Positions 29,929 to 38,334 of a stretch of 64,000 nt of DNA are shown in pieces (positions within the stretch are counted from its first letter, which is position 1; every line of letters starts with the position of its first letter). Below the pieces are notes generated by a model, which searched no databases, had not been told where the DNA came from, and worked only from the letters and a program-made list of their open reading frames with translations. The stretch covers positions 310,001 through 374,000 of the forward strand of contig NZ_FOHQ01000002.1 in NCBI RefSeq assembly GCF_900111645.1, in the 5' to 3' direction. The DNA is from Methanococcoides vulcani (GTDB lineage Archaea > Halobacteriota > Methanosarcinia > Methanosarcinales > Methanosarcinaceae). A program made the position numbers and the translations under genes.

Positions 29929-30486
29929 TTACTTGGGTGGTGGTGGCACATAGCAGTGCGTTACGACGGTGCCCTCAAGAGTACCGTCTTCAAAATAAAA
30001 CTCAGCCACCCAGGCAAAATCGCCCTGACCTTTGATGTGCCACTCAATAGCTTTTGACTGGCCTTTGTTATCTTTACCAAATGTGGCCATGTGCTTTATG
30101 CTTGGTTCAGCACCATTGGCTTCGGTGTACTTGATCTTCAGCCCAAAGTCATAGGAAGTATTGTGAATTTTAGTACTGTTGTTGACCAGGAACGGTCCAA
30201 ATGATGTATCATCGGTCGTGTTGTACACATTGTCGGCACCCTTGTCGACCACAGTAATATTCACCCATGCGATGTCCGGTCCGGCTAAGGCACTTAAATT
30301 ATAGAACCCGTCATCATTCTGCCCGCCCTTTGGTCCAGGTAGTGTGGAATATCCTGCCGGTGGAACTGTTTTCCCATGGGGATTCACAGTCTCAGTACAA
30401 TTGGCTTGATGGGCCATTGCAGCTGGTATGCAGCCTAGCATGGCTACCACCATCAATAAAGCCACCACAAGCTTAACTCTTTTCAT
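29929..30486 (-). CDS. Secreted protein of unknown function, 185 aa
   Basis: Clear signal peptide: KR, then a hydrophobic stretch LVVALLMVVAMLGCIPAAMA with a likely cut after AMA. The mature part is beta-rich with many Asn/Thr glycosylation-type sequons (NLS, NIT, NTT, NNST, NTS), a C-terminal Cys partnering an early Cys (possible disulfide), and a PPPPK end. GGGGG lies about 9 nt before the ATG and an AT-rich TATA element precedes it. It is enclosed by cas1-like remnants and direct repeats, so it may have arrived with that interval. Confidence 0.7.
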   Translation of the reverse strand: MKRVKLVVALLMVVAMLGCIPAAMAHQANCTETVNPHGKTVPPAGYSTLPGPKGGQNDDGFYNLSALAGPDIAWVNITVVDKGADNVYNTTDDTSFGPFLVNNSTKIHNTSYDFGLKIKYTEANGAEPSIKHMATFGKDNKGQSKAIEWHIKGQGDFAWVAEFYFEDGTLEGTVVTHCYVPPPPK

Positions 30487-30580
30487 GGTATTTTCCCCCT
30501 TATATTATATTTTTATTAGATGGTCTATTCGGATCATCTGATAATTAAATAAAGTTATATATTTATTATCATATATACTC

Positions 30581-30778
30581 TTTGCAAAAATAGAAACAGA
30601 TGCGCATTATCATCATAATGATACCATCTGGATCGAACACTGGAGTACACTGAAGAAGATCCTTGGAATGCCTTATGCTGAATGGGAAACGATGGGGTTC
30701 TCCAAGGGTACATTGCATTACATGAAGCAGAATGCCAAGAGTGATAAGGTTTTTCCCCTGAATGCTCATGTGGGGTAA
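30581..30778 (+). pseudogene. cas1 C-terminal remnant, copy B
   Basis: An open frame without a good start reads ...EHWSTLKKILGMPYAEWE, then TMGFSKGTLHYMKQNAKSDK, then VFPLNAHVG and TAA at 30776-30778. The block GFSKGTLHYMKQNAKS...LNAHV is strongly reminiscent of the last 35 residues of archaeal Cas1 integrases. At most 65 codons remain and no other cas gene or CRISPR repeat is visible, so this is a relic. Confidence 0.6.
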
Positions 30779-30991
30779 CGGGTATCCTGGAAATAGATAC
30801 TCAGAATTTTAGTATGTTTATGTATTAATATTTAGCTCCGTAGAAATCCTCTTCCCTAAATTCGAACCCTAAAATAGCTCAAGCGTTTACAAAATACAAA
30901 TGCTGCCTGTCCGGACAACATGTCCAGTTCAATTTTCATGCGTTGGATACGATCACAACAATATGAGTGCAATACTCCGAAATATTGACAC

Positions 30992-31043
30992 ACTATGATA
31001 AACTCCCTTCAAAAGGTTCATTTATAATGTATCCTTCCATTCT
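30992..31043. repeat. Direct repeat copy 2 (about 51 bp), promoter of the radical SAM gene
   Basis: Partner of 29491-29542. It includes TTTATAAT at 31021-31028, centred about 27 bases before the ATG at 31051, which indicates a leaderless transcript of the downstream gene. A shorter second repeat pair (AACAAAATACAAAT-type, near 29731-29758 and 30887-30914) lies between the two copies. Confidence 0.8.
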
Positions 31044-31050
31044 AATTCCT

Positions 31051-32745
31051 ATGAGAACTGTGATCGTAGACGGTTATGTGGATGAGCCTGCATGTTTCGG
31101 GGTCCCGCCATATATCTCCCCATACATACGTTACATAGCCGGTGCCATGCGTGAAAGGGGTATAACAGAGGATGATATCCATTATTTTACCATCGATGGT
31201 CTGAGGACAGCAACTCCAGAAGATGTGCTTGCGCTTAAAAAAGCCGACCTTGTGGTCATATTGTCAGGTATCACGGTACCGGGTAAATACCTTCGATCAT
31301 CTCCCATAACTCCCGGTGAGATCGAGAACATCTGCAGTCTTTCATCAGGTCTGAAAGTCATCGGTGGTCCCATACGTCTTGGTTTCAGCAAAGAAGGTGG
31401 TACAGGTGCCAAAGAACTTGGCATCGAAGCAGAAGATGTTGTCATTGCAAAGAAGGACATCGAAGCTTTTGTTTACGATCTCTTCGAGAACGTTTCTTTG
31501 CTTGATCCAGAGGATATCGAGCACAGGCTGAGGACAGTAGAAGAGATCGGGATGTGGTCTCGTCTTGGTGCTTTCATCATCGAAAGACATCCGGATTATC
31601 CGTATGTCATGTGTGAGCTTGAAACCTATCGTGGATGTGGTCGTAAGATCCACTGCTCTTTCTGCACCGAAAGGTTCTACGGTCCTTCGGATTATCGTCC
31701 GGTATCTGATGTGGTCGATGAAGTCTCTTCCCTCTATGCTGCAGGTGCCCGGTATTTCCGTATCGGCAGGCAACCTGATCTGTTTAGTTTCCATGCAAGG
31801 GATATCGGTGCGGATATACTGCAACCGGACCCATCTGTCCTGGAATTGCTCTATAGCGGCATACGTAAGGTGGCACCTGAACTTAAGGTCCTTCATATGG
31901 ACAACGCAAATCCGGCAACCATTGCTGCGTATCCTGAACAGAGCCTTGAGATTATGAAGACCATTATTCGCCATCATACATCCGGTGATATTGCTGCTCT
32001 TGGAATGGAAACTGCTGATCCCAATGTGGTGCGTGCTAATGACCTTAAGGCAATGCCGGAAGATGTGCTGGATGTTATCAAAATGATAAATGAAGTTGGT
32101 GCTTCAAGGGGTAGCAGTGGACTTCCGGAGCTATTGCCAGGGTTGAACTTCGTTCATGGTCTGCCTGGTGAGACAAAGAATACATTTGGGATGAACTATG
32201 CTTTTCTCAAAAGCGTGCTGGATTCAGGTCTTCTTGTGAGAAGGATCAATATCCGTCAGGTCATGGCATTTCCGGATACCCGGGTCTATGGCAACGATGA
32301 GCTTGTGGGGAAACACAAGAAGGTATTCCTGAAATACAAGGAAAAGATACGAAAAGAGATAGACCTGCCAATGCTTCGGAAGGTCGTTCCTAAAGGTACT
32401 GTACTTCGGGATGTGATGTGTGAAGTACACGATGAGAGTTCAAAGAATGAGCTGACATTTGGCAGGCAGTTCGGTTCCTATCCTTTACTTGTCGGGATAC
32501 CGCTTACTCTTCCTCTTGGTAAGTTCACTGACGTGGTTATTGTGGGGCATGGTCAGCGTTCTGTAAAGGCCATTCCTTATCCACTTGAAATAAACTCTGC
32601 ACCTCTGTCTGTTATCAGGGAAATTCCCGGTATAAGTGATCTTGAAGCTTCAAACATCTACAGTGGTGTGCCTTATGCAAATGAAAATGAGATACTGGGG
32701 AAAGTGCAGGACGTGGAGAAATTATTGAAATATGTAGTAGTGTGA
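31051..32745 (+). CDS. Archaeal radical SAM protein with CX5CX2C motif
   Basis: Iron-sulfur SAM enzyme of unknown reaction. The N-terminal 170 residues resemble a cobalamin-binding-like Rossmann region (MRTVIVDGYVDEPACFG, ADLVVILSGITVPG). The cluster motif is CGRKIHCSFC (Cys196, 202, 205), a CX5CX2C spacing instead of CX3CX2C. After the barrel, a helix-hairpin-helix-like end (IREIPGISDLEASNIYSGVP) could bind nucleic acid. Start at ATG 31051 (564 aa) from TATA spacing. Archaeal homologues exist as uncharacterised proteins. Confidence 0.8.
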   Translation: MRTVIVDGYVDEPACFGVPPYISPYIRYIAGAMRERGITEDDIHYFTIDGLRTATPEDVLALKKADLVVILSGITVPGKYLRSSPITPGEIENICSLSSGLKVIGGPIRLGFSKEGGTGAKELGIEAEDVVIAKKDIEAFVYDLFENVSLLDPEDIEHRLRTVEEIGMWSRLGAFIIERHPDYPYVMCELETYRGCGRKIHCSFCTERFYGPSDYRPVSDVVDEVSSLYAAGARYFRIGRQPDLFSFHARDIGADILQPDPSVLELLYSGIRKVAPELKVLHMDNANPATIAAYPEQSLEIMKTIIRHHTSGDIAALGMETADPNVVRANDLKAMPEDVLDVIKMINEVGASRGSSGLPELLPGLNFVHGLPGETKNTFGMNYAFLKSVLDSGLLVRRINIRQVMAFPDTRVYGNDELVGKHKKVFLKYKEKIRKEIDLPMLRKVVPKGTVLRDVMCEVHDESSKNELTFGRQFGSYPLLVGIPLTLPLGKFTDVVIVGHGQRSVKAIPYPLEINSAPLSVIREIPGISDLEASNIYSGVPYANENEILGKVQDVEKLLKYVVV

Positions 32746-32755
32746 TCCTGGTGCT

Positions 32756-33790
32756 TTACTTGTCAATTGAATTGCTCATGATATCTGCATCTTTCAGTAC
32801 CTTCAGGCTCACAAAACTCCCTGCGACTATGTTCGTATAATATGTGAGTGCTCTCCAGGTCAGCACAGTTATACCTATTAAAGCAGGGGATGCAAGCAGT
32901 ACCGAGAACAGTGAACTTGCACCTAGTTCTGCCACCCCGCTTGCACCAGGGGTTGCAGGTATTATCATTACTATCGTCAGCAGTATCTGTGCTGTGAAGG
33001 CAAGCACAATTTGTGGTGGCTGGTTCAGTCCTACTAATATGACCGGCAGGATCGAATAGAGGGCGCAGCGATAGATGATGGTACATATCATCCCGTAGAA
33101 AAGTCCTCTTCTTCCCTTTTTCAGCAGATATCGAAGTCCATAGTGGAAATCATCCAGTTCGGTGTCCACTTTCTTTAACAGGTGTGAGATCGCTTCATCG
33201 GTTTTCTTTCCATGAAAACGGGTAGTTCTGTTCACCAGAAAATGAATCGTGCTCTTTGTTCGATCAGGCTTCCATATCCCATATATCAGTATTCCAAGGA
33301 CTGAGAGCAGTACTGCTTCTCCTGTGATAAGTAGAATGTCAAAATTCTCTCCGGGGATAACGCCTCTGAAGATATAGAGTGCCACAGGTGCTGTCAGGAG
33401 TATCAAAAAGGCATCAGTGAGCCGCTCACCAATTACCACTGCCGTTGCCTGCCCGATAGGTATCTCGTTCTTCGAAAGAAGATGGACCCTTAGGGCCTCT
33501 CCTCCGGCGGAAGATGGTGTGACCGCAGCTACGAGGAGACTGGATATAGCGATCTCAGTGGTTTTAAATGAGCTGATGTCATGACCCATGGATTGGCACA
33601 TGAACTTTGTGCGAAGTCCCCAGATTATATAAGAAAACACCTGAAGTGCGATGGCAGCGACGATCGCTTCTTTTTTGATGTTAAGGATCGCATCGATGGT
33701 GGTCGTGTCCACTGTGAAGAACAGTAGAATTACAATTGATGTAAAGCTTAACAGCAATGAGATTACGAGCCACTTAAAGAATCGATTCAT
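32756..33790 (-). CDS. UPF0104 / lysylphosphatidylglycerol synthase TM-region family protein
   Basis: Integral membrane protein with about eight hydrophobic segments; TPSSAGGEALRVHLLSKNEI and IPATPGASGVAELGASSLF are the two conserved glycine-rich motifs of this flippase-like family (the membrane half of MprF; AglD-type in archaea). There is no catalytic synthase domain. A role in moving or modifying lipid-linked sugars is plausible because the next upstream gene is a sugar nucleotidyltransferase, 20 bases away on the same strand. Confidence 0.8.
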   Translation of the reverse strand: MNRFFKWLVISLLLSFTSIVILLFFTVDTTTIDAILNIKKEAIVAAIALQVFSYIIWGLRTKFMCQSMGHDISSFKTTEIAISSLLVAAVTPSSAGGEALRVHLLSKNEIPIGQATAVVIGERLTDAFLILLTAPVALYIFRGVIPGENFDILLITGEAVLLSVLGILIYGIWKPDRTKSTIHFLVNRTTRFHGKKTDEAISHLLKKVDTELDDFHYGLRYLLKKGRRGLFYGMICTIIYRCALYSILPVILVGLNQPPQIVLAFTAQILLTIVMIIPATPGASGVAELGASSLFSVLLASPALIGITVLTWRALTYYTNIVAGSFVSLKVLKDADIMSNSIDK

Positions 33791-33810
33791 ACTTTCAGGT
33801 GTTCTGTTAT

Positions 33811-34971
33811 TTAGTCTAATTCAGGGTTGATTATGGTCTCCTTTATCCTTGAGCCGGATTTGATATTGATCTCAGGCCATATCTTTACATCGGAGTGAAT
33901 GGTGGCATTATCATTGATGTTCACACGGGGACCGATGACCGTTCCGTTCTCCATGCTGCAGTTCCTTCCTATTACCGTATTGTTGTCGATTATTGAACCG
34001 GATGCATTGGAGTTGTTTCCGATGGTAACATCGTTGAAGATATATGATGATAATATTCTGCAGTTGTCTTTGATGACACAATTGGAACCAATGGCTGTGT
34101 ATGGTCCTATCAGGACGTTGTCTCCAATAGTTGTGTTTTCCCCTATGACAATTGGTCCCACAAGTGCAGAGTTCGAACCTACGACCACGTTGTTCCCTAT
34201 CTTAAGAGGTCCGACGATACGTGCATTTTTGGTTTTGAAGTTACCTTCGATGGAGGTTCCGGGAAGGGAGTCAAGCATCCATCTCTGTGCCTGTCTGTAT
34301 GCGTTTGCACTTCCCACATCTGTCCAGTGGCCACGCATAAGCATGCCATTGATCTTCCTGTCCTTTTCCATCAATGCAGGGAAAAGGTCCTTTGCGAAAT
34401 CATATTGTTTTCCTTCAGGTATCCAGTCGAAGATCTCCGGACTGCACATGTATATGCCTGTGCTGGCAAGATTGCTGAAAATTTCTCCAGGGCCTGGTTT
34501 TTCAAAAAAGCGGTGTATCCTGTTGTTGACATCCATGTCAGCGATACCGAACTCTCGCGGATCATCAATGGACATCAGTCCGATGGTCACCATGGCATCG
34601 TTGGTCTCATGGAAACGGTACATTGTACGGAGACTAAGGTCCATGACATGGTCTCCACCTACAATAATGAATGGTTCATCCTTAAGGTACTCCTCGGCAT
34701 TCTTCACGCCGCCTGCAGTACCGAGTTTTTTCTCTTCATAGACATAGTCGATATGCACTCCGAACATACGCCCGTCCCCAAGGCTTTCTTCTATCTTTTC
34801 TGCCATGTATCCGATCGTAATGACGATGTCGTTGAACCCTTCTTTTGCAAGGTGTTCTATCAGATGCGCAACTGATGGCTTGTTCAGAATAGGTATGCTT
34901 GGTTTTGGTCTTTCAAAGGTCAAAGGGCGAAGTCGTGTGCCTTCCCCTCCGCACATGATACATGCTTTCAT
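33811..34971 (-). CDS. Sugar-phosphate nucleotidyltransferase with C-terminal left-handed beta-helix
   Basis: The N-terminal pyrophosphorylase signature GGEGTRLRPLTFERPKPSIP binds NTP; GGDHVMD carries a metal Asp, and EKP and MRGHWTDVGSANAY bind the sugar phosphate. From about residue 250, hexapeptide repeats (I-G-N-N-V-V-V-G type) form a beta helix. The family includes mannose-1-phosphate guanylyltransferases and glucose/N-acetylglucosamine-1-phosphate enzymes; the sugar is not decided here. Likely supplies activated sugar for surface glycans, with the flippase-like protein downstream. Confidence 0.87.
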   Translation of the reverse strand: MKACIMCGGEGTRLRPLTFERPKPSIPILNKPSVAHLIEHLAKEGFNDIVITIGYMAEKIEESLGDGRMFGVHIDYVYEEKKLGTAGGVKNAEEYLKDEPFIIVGGDHVMDLSLRTMYRFHETNDAMVTIGLMSIDDPREFGIADMDVNNRIHRFFEKPGPGEIFSNLASTGIYMCSPEIFDWIPEGKQYDFAKDLFPALMEKDRKINGMLMRGHWTDVGSANAYRQAQRWMLDSLPGTSIEGNFKTKNARIVGPLKIGNNVVVGSNSALVGPIVIGENTTIGDNVLIGPYTAIGSNCVIKDNCRILSSYIFNDVTIGNNSNASGSIIDNNTVIGRNCSMENGTVIGPRVNINDNATIHSDVKIWPEINIKSGSRIKETIINPELD

Positions 34972-35024
34972 ACTTCAGAAAATGACCTTTTCACTTATAT
35001 TGTTACCGTTATGAGTTTTTGTAA

Positions 35025-35411
35025 TTAGCTTCTGAAGAATTTAACATCTTTTGCTTTCTGGACAATGATCTCCAGCTCACCTTCATATTCATCCAGTATG
35101 CCGGTAACACGCACCTGGTCATTGGTGGAGATCCTTTCATTGATCTCTTCAGCTCCACGGTTGTTTGGTATAAAAACAGTTATGGGTTGTGTGCTGTGGT
35201 CAACTTCCAGAATAAGGTGGTCTCCGGTATATGTGATCCGCTTGCTGAGCACCGTTCCTTCTACAAAGACCTTTTCCCCCAGTCCGGATGAATCTGTTAG
35301 TGGCCGGATATCTCCCGTCAACTCTCCTGGAAGGTAAGTAAAATAAGCTACTGCCAGTGACAGGATGGCCATCACCAGCAGGACTACTACGATCTTTTCT
35401 TCTTTTTCCAT
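35025..35411 (-). CDS. Membrane-anchored OB-fold protein
   Basis: An N-terminal transmembrane helix (KIVVVLLVMAILSLAVAYF) is followed by an OB-type beta barrel: VFVEGTVLSKRITYTGDHLILEV, TVFIPN and VRVTGILDEYEGELEIIVQKA, matching the nucleic-acid-binding tRNA_anti/OB pattern. The fold is predicted outside the membrane on the N-terminal anchor; small proteins like this may bind oligonucleotides or sugars. Unknown function. It lies 23 nt after the FKBP lipoprotein gene, on the same strand. Confidence 0.65.
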   Translation of the reverse strand: MEKEEKIVVVLLVMAILSLAVAYFTYLPGELTGDIRPLTDSSGLGEKVFVEGTVLSKRITYTGDHLILEVDHSTQPITVFIPNNRGAEEINERISTNDQVRVTGILDEYEGELEIIVQKAKDVKFFRS

Positions 35412-35434
35412 CCTTGATCCTTTATTGGTTTGGT

Positions 35435-35980
35435 TTATTCCTGTCCGATAGATACCAGTGTGATCTTGAAGACAAGTGTCTTTCCGGCAAGGTGATGGTT
35501 GTAGTCGATGAATGCATGTGTGTCGTTCATTTTAGCTACCGTTACCTGTCCGTGCTGGGTGTGTAGTGGCATTCCTACTTCAGGCTCGATCCCCATCTCT
35601 TTGAGATGATTGATCTCTATTGGCTGGACAAGTTCTTCGTCGTACTCTCCATATGCTTCTGCTGCCGGGATCGTGACCGTACGTTCCTCAGCGATCTCCA
35701 TTCCAAGTACGCCATCGTCGAAACCTTTGATCATCTGGCCAGCACCCACAGTGAAACCAAGCGGGCTGTAATCCCTTGCAGGGTTGTACTGTCCGGCTTC
35801 CTTTGCGGCTTCTTCCAGTGATGTGTCAAAAATTGTTCCATCTTCAAGCTGGCCAATGTAATTGACAGTGATATAATCTCCTTCGTTTACCATAGTATCT
35901 TCCTGATCCCCGGAATTGCTTGCACAACCACTAATAAGGACCATGCCTGCAAGTATAACAAGTAATATTGCTTTTTTCAT
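35435..35980 (-). CDS. FKBP-type peptidyl-prolyl isomerase lipoprotein (SlyD-like)
   Basis: Surface folding catalyst. The N-terminal KKAILLVILAGMVLISGC is a lipoprotein signal ending in the lipobox Cys. The FKBP domain follows: EGDYITVNYIGQLEDGTIFDTS, GAGQMIKGFDDGVLGM and IPAAEAYGEYDEE, then the insert-in-flap part characteristic of SlyD-like archaeal FKBPs (QHGQVTVAKMNDTHAFIDYN). ATG 35980 (181 aa) is preferred to 35992 because TATTATAAGG-like sequence at about 36005 sits 25 bases away. Predicted to act on exported proteins. Confidence 0.9.
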   Translation of the reverse strand: MKKAILLVILAGMVLISGCASNSGDQEDTMVNEGDYITVNYIGQLEDGTIFDTSLEEAAKEAGQYNPARDYSPLGFTVGAGQMIKGFDDGVLGMEIAEERTVTIPAAEAYGEYDEELVQPIEINHLKEMGIEPEVGMPLHTQHGQVTVAKMNDTHAFIDYNHHLAGKTLVFKITLVSIGQE

Positions 35981-36374
35981 TGGAATCAACATTTCTAACC
36001 TTATAATGTGTGATAAGTATTTTGATATTTTATATCTGAGTTTCTATATTGTTTGGCATGGTGTTCCTCTGTAAGACTTAGATGAAGGTTTGTAATAATA
36101 AGTATGATTTGATAAGTTATGTAGACTCTTTGTTGTATATCCAATAAATTATATTTCATTGTAACTTCAGTTGCATCGTTTTTAGGCTCATGTAATGGTA
36201 GATGCATAGTTATTATTGCTTCTATCGTTCGTTGCAACTTTATTTTTCTGATTTGGTCTGGTGTGCAATGTCTTAGGAATGTTTCTCATTTCATATCCTA
36301 TTTGACTAATATATACATTCTTCATGAAATACATTAATATCAAAAAGTAACACATATATGATTCAAAAAGACAG

Positions 36375-36383
36375 TTTTATATA
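36375..36383 (+). promoter_or_regulatory. Probable TATA box of the DUF2162-ExbB-DUF2149-CobN operon
   Basis: TTTTATATA in the 553-bp gap before the operon. A start about 25 bases downstream would give a leader of roughly 140 nt. The rest of the gap upstream (35993-36370) is AT rich with no credible gene. Confidence 0.45.
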
Positions 36384-36436
36384 CTATATCAGTTTTATTC
36401 GTGGCACTCAACTAAACTTGTCTGATTCAATGCAAG

Positions 36437-36507
36437 ATCATATTTGATTTAATATGATGTAAACATTATCAATTTGGGTGGTAGAAATGTTGTTAATAAC
36501 ATACATT
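36437..36507 (+). promoter_or_regulatory. Two dyads in the operon leader, putative operators
   Basis: Dyad 1 is ATCATATT-TGATTT-AATATGAT (36437-36458), perfect 8-bp arms. Dyad 2 is AATGTTGTTA-A-TAACATACATT (36486-36507), 5+5-bp arms with one extra T. Both lie after the probable TATA box and before the Shine-Dalgarno GAGGTG near 36533. They may bind a metal or haem-responsive repressor, or fold in the mRNA leader. Function is inferred from symmetry only. Confidence 0.45.
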
Positions 36508-36545
36508 CTAAAAGAGATGTTAATTTTTATAAGAGGTGCTTGTGA

Positions 36546-37220
36546 ATGAACATGGTACTTCTCACCGTTGTGGGGATACTGTTGGCCATTTTTCTATTTG
36601 GTATTAAGACCGGGATAGGCTGTGGATTTTCTAATCGCAGCACAAAAGAGATCCTTGCGATTGCAGGCAGCTATTTTATTTTATCACTGATAATTGGCAG
36701 TCTCATAGGATATGTGGACCAGTCCAATCTCGACCTTATTGCGAGCATGGGTATGTCTCTTCACGTCCTGGTTGCATTGCTCCTGATCGGGGCAGGCATC
36801 TATACCCAGAAACAGTGGAACTGTGGCTGTGATGTTTCTCATCGCACATTCCTTGTGATCTCCCTGCCCTGCCCTGTCTGCCTGACAGCACTCTTCATAT
36901 CCTGTATGCTTCTGGCAACATATATTGAGATAAGTGGGATCCTGATCGGACTGCTTGTGGGTAGTGTGTTCTTCATCTCTGTGGTTGCGTCTTCCCTTCT
37001 GTGCAAGATGCTGAACAAGACCCCGGAGACCCTTGGTAACGTCATGATGATCCTTGGTATCTACTATCTCATGGGCGCCATCATTGTGCCTGCTTACATT
37101 AAGACAAAACAGATGAACATTCCTGCGTATTCCGCACCGCCTGTGGAGATCCTTCCATTCGTGGCCTTTGCAGCACTGATTGCCGGGGGATTTGTTCTTG
37201 ATAAAATTAGGAGTAACTAA
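36546..37220 (+). CDS. DUF2162 membrane protein, putative transporter
   Basis: Six to seven hydrophobic segments. Cys-rich loops stand out: GIGCGFSN near the start, WNCGCDVSHRT and LPCPVCLTALFISC in the middle, suggesting metal or thiol chemistry at the membrane. The family resembles small metal/cofactor exporters and is normally found beside ExbB-like and DUF2149 proteins and a CobN homologue, exactly as here. GAGGTG precedes the ATG by about 7 nt. The stop is 2 bases before the ExbB-like gene. Confidence 0.8.
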   Translation: MNMVLLTVVGILLAIFLFGIKTGIGCGFSNRSTKEILAIAGSYFILSLIIGSLIGYVDQSNLDLIASMGMSLHVLVALLLIGAGIYTQKQWNCGCDVSHRTFLVISLPCPVCLTALFISCMLLATYIEISGILIGLLVGSVFFISVVASSLLCKMLNKTPETLGNVMMILGIYYLMGAIIVPAYIKTKQMNIPAYSAPPVEILPFVAFAALIAGGFVLDKIRSN

Positions 37221-37222
37221 AT

Positions 37223-37846
37223 ATGGCTATTGATTCTTCTTTGTTCCAGATCATGTATACTGCTTCATCAGCCCTGCTGTATCCTGTGGTAATACTTTTG
37301 ATCCTGGCAGTTACGGTATCGCTTGGTCTGATCGGTGAGTTCATCTCAGAATATGCAAAACGTCATCGAAATGTCAAGGAACTGGAACATATAGGCAGAA
37401 ACGTTCAGGAGAATGTCAACAATTCCTCCCACGATAATGCCGCATCACATCTTCTAAAACTTGACCAGAACCAGCTTGTTACATCTTTTGCACGTGATGC
37501 AGCAGAGCACCTGAAACAGAACTCGCTTTCCTCCATGGACTGGTTGTCCGAAGAATATGAAGTGAGAATGACAAAACGTCTGGAGCAGACCAAGATACTG
37601 TCTACGGTAGCCCCTATGCTCGGATTGATGGGAACTTTAATTCCATTGGGCCCTGCACTCATCGGCCTTGCACAGGGTGACATTCTCCAGCTTGCCAACA
37701 ATCTGATGATCGCCTTTGCCACTACAGTGCTTGGCCTTTTTGCAGGTATCGTGGGGTACACACTTACATTGATCAGGAAGAGATGGTACTGGCAGGATAT
37801 GGCAGACATCGATTATCTCGTTGATTCCATGGAGTGTAATCAATGA
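37223..37846 (+). CDS. MotA/TolQ/ExbB-type proton channel protein
   Basis: A 207-residue inner-membrane channel subunit: N-terminal helix at about 15-35, a long cytoplasmic region to about 120, then the conserved ILSTVAPMLGLMGTLIPLGP and IAFATTVLGLFAGIVGYTLT helices that define ExbB/MotA/TolQ. Such channels couple the proton gradient to mechanical movement. Archaea have no outer membrane, so a TonB role is not expected; the energised partner is probably the surface CobN-like protein. It overlaps the next start by ATGA. Confidence 0.87.
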   Translation: MAIDSSLFQIMYTASSALLYPVVILLILAVTVSLGLIGEFISEYAKRHRNVKELEHIGRNVQENVNNSSHDNAASHLLKLDQNQLVTSFARDAAEHLKQNSLSSMDWLSEEYEVRMTKRLEQTKILSTVAPMLGLMGTLIPLGPALIGLAQGDILQLANNLMIAFATTVLGLFAGIVGYTLTLIRKRWYWQDMADIDYLVDSMECNQ

Positions 37847-38199
37847 GAAGGAAACGGTATCATCGAACAGGCATCCTCTATGAGGAAGAAGACCAGAGCC
37901 CTCTTACCGGAGTGGCTAACCTCTTCGATGTTGCCATGGTGTTCTCAGTAGCTCTATTGGTAGCTCTTGTGATGTCTTACCAGCTACCTGAGCTGCTCAG
38001 TCCTACAGATATGACCATCGTAATGAATCCTGGCCAGGAGAATATGAAGATCATAGTCAAGGAAGGGCAGGAGATAGAAGTACTGAACATGACCGATCAG
38101 ATAGGCGGTGGTACCGGCGATGCTCTTGGAACCGCTTACAAGCTGGCGGATGGTCGTGTGATCTACGTTCCTGATTCCGGAAACGAAACGGGATCATGA
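37843..38199 (+). CDS. DUF2149 protein, ExbD-like single-span partner
   Basis: 118 residues: a charged cytoplasmic start, one transmembrane helix (VANLFDVAMVFSVALLVALVMSY) containing an Asp at its edge as in ExbD/MotB, and an external domain ending in a nucleotide-free strand-rich region. By size, topology and overlap with the ExbB-like gene it takes the place of ExbD. Experimental function of DUF2149 is not known to me. Confidence 0.78.
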   Translation: MRRKRYHRTGILYEEEDQSPLTGVANLFDVAMVFSVALLVALVMSYQLPELLSPTDMTIVMNPGQENMKIIVKEGQEIEVLNMTDQIGGGTGDALGTAYKLADGRVIYVPDSGNETGS

Positions 38200-38270
38200 T
38201 TCTTTCAAAAGTGTGTATGGAAACGAACAATAAGAAAATTGAATGAAAATGTGTAGATAATGAAAGTTTG

Positions 38271-38312
38271 AGACATCCCGGAACAGCCTCCAAGCAAAGT
38301 GCCGGGATGTCT
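38271..38312 (+). promoter_or_regulatory. Strong hairpin between the DUF2149 and CobN-like genes
   Basis: AGACATCCCGG (38271-38281) pairs perfectly with CCGGGATGTCT (38302-38312), 11 bp around a 20-nt loop, 11 bases before the CobN Shine-Dalgarno GGGTGG. No T run follows, so it is more likely an mRNA processing, stability or partial-termination signal that sets the CobN to channel ratio. Confidence 0.6.
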
Positions 38313-38334
38313 TACATATTATCGGGTGGATAAC

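Noticed and set aside
29433-31050. An active CRISPR-Cas locus
   Set aside because: Only two cas1-like tails are present, one frameshifted; no repeat-spacer array or other cas gene is visible anywhere in the window.
36001-36237. 78-codon minus-strand frame upstream of the DUF2162 operon
   Set aside because: AT-driven composition, no ribosome site and overlap with the FKBP promoter region.
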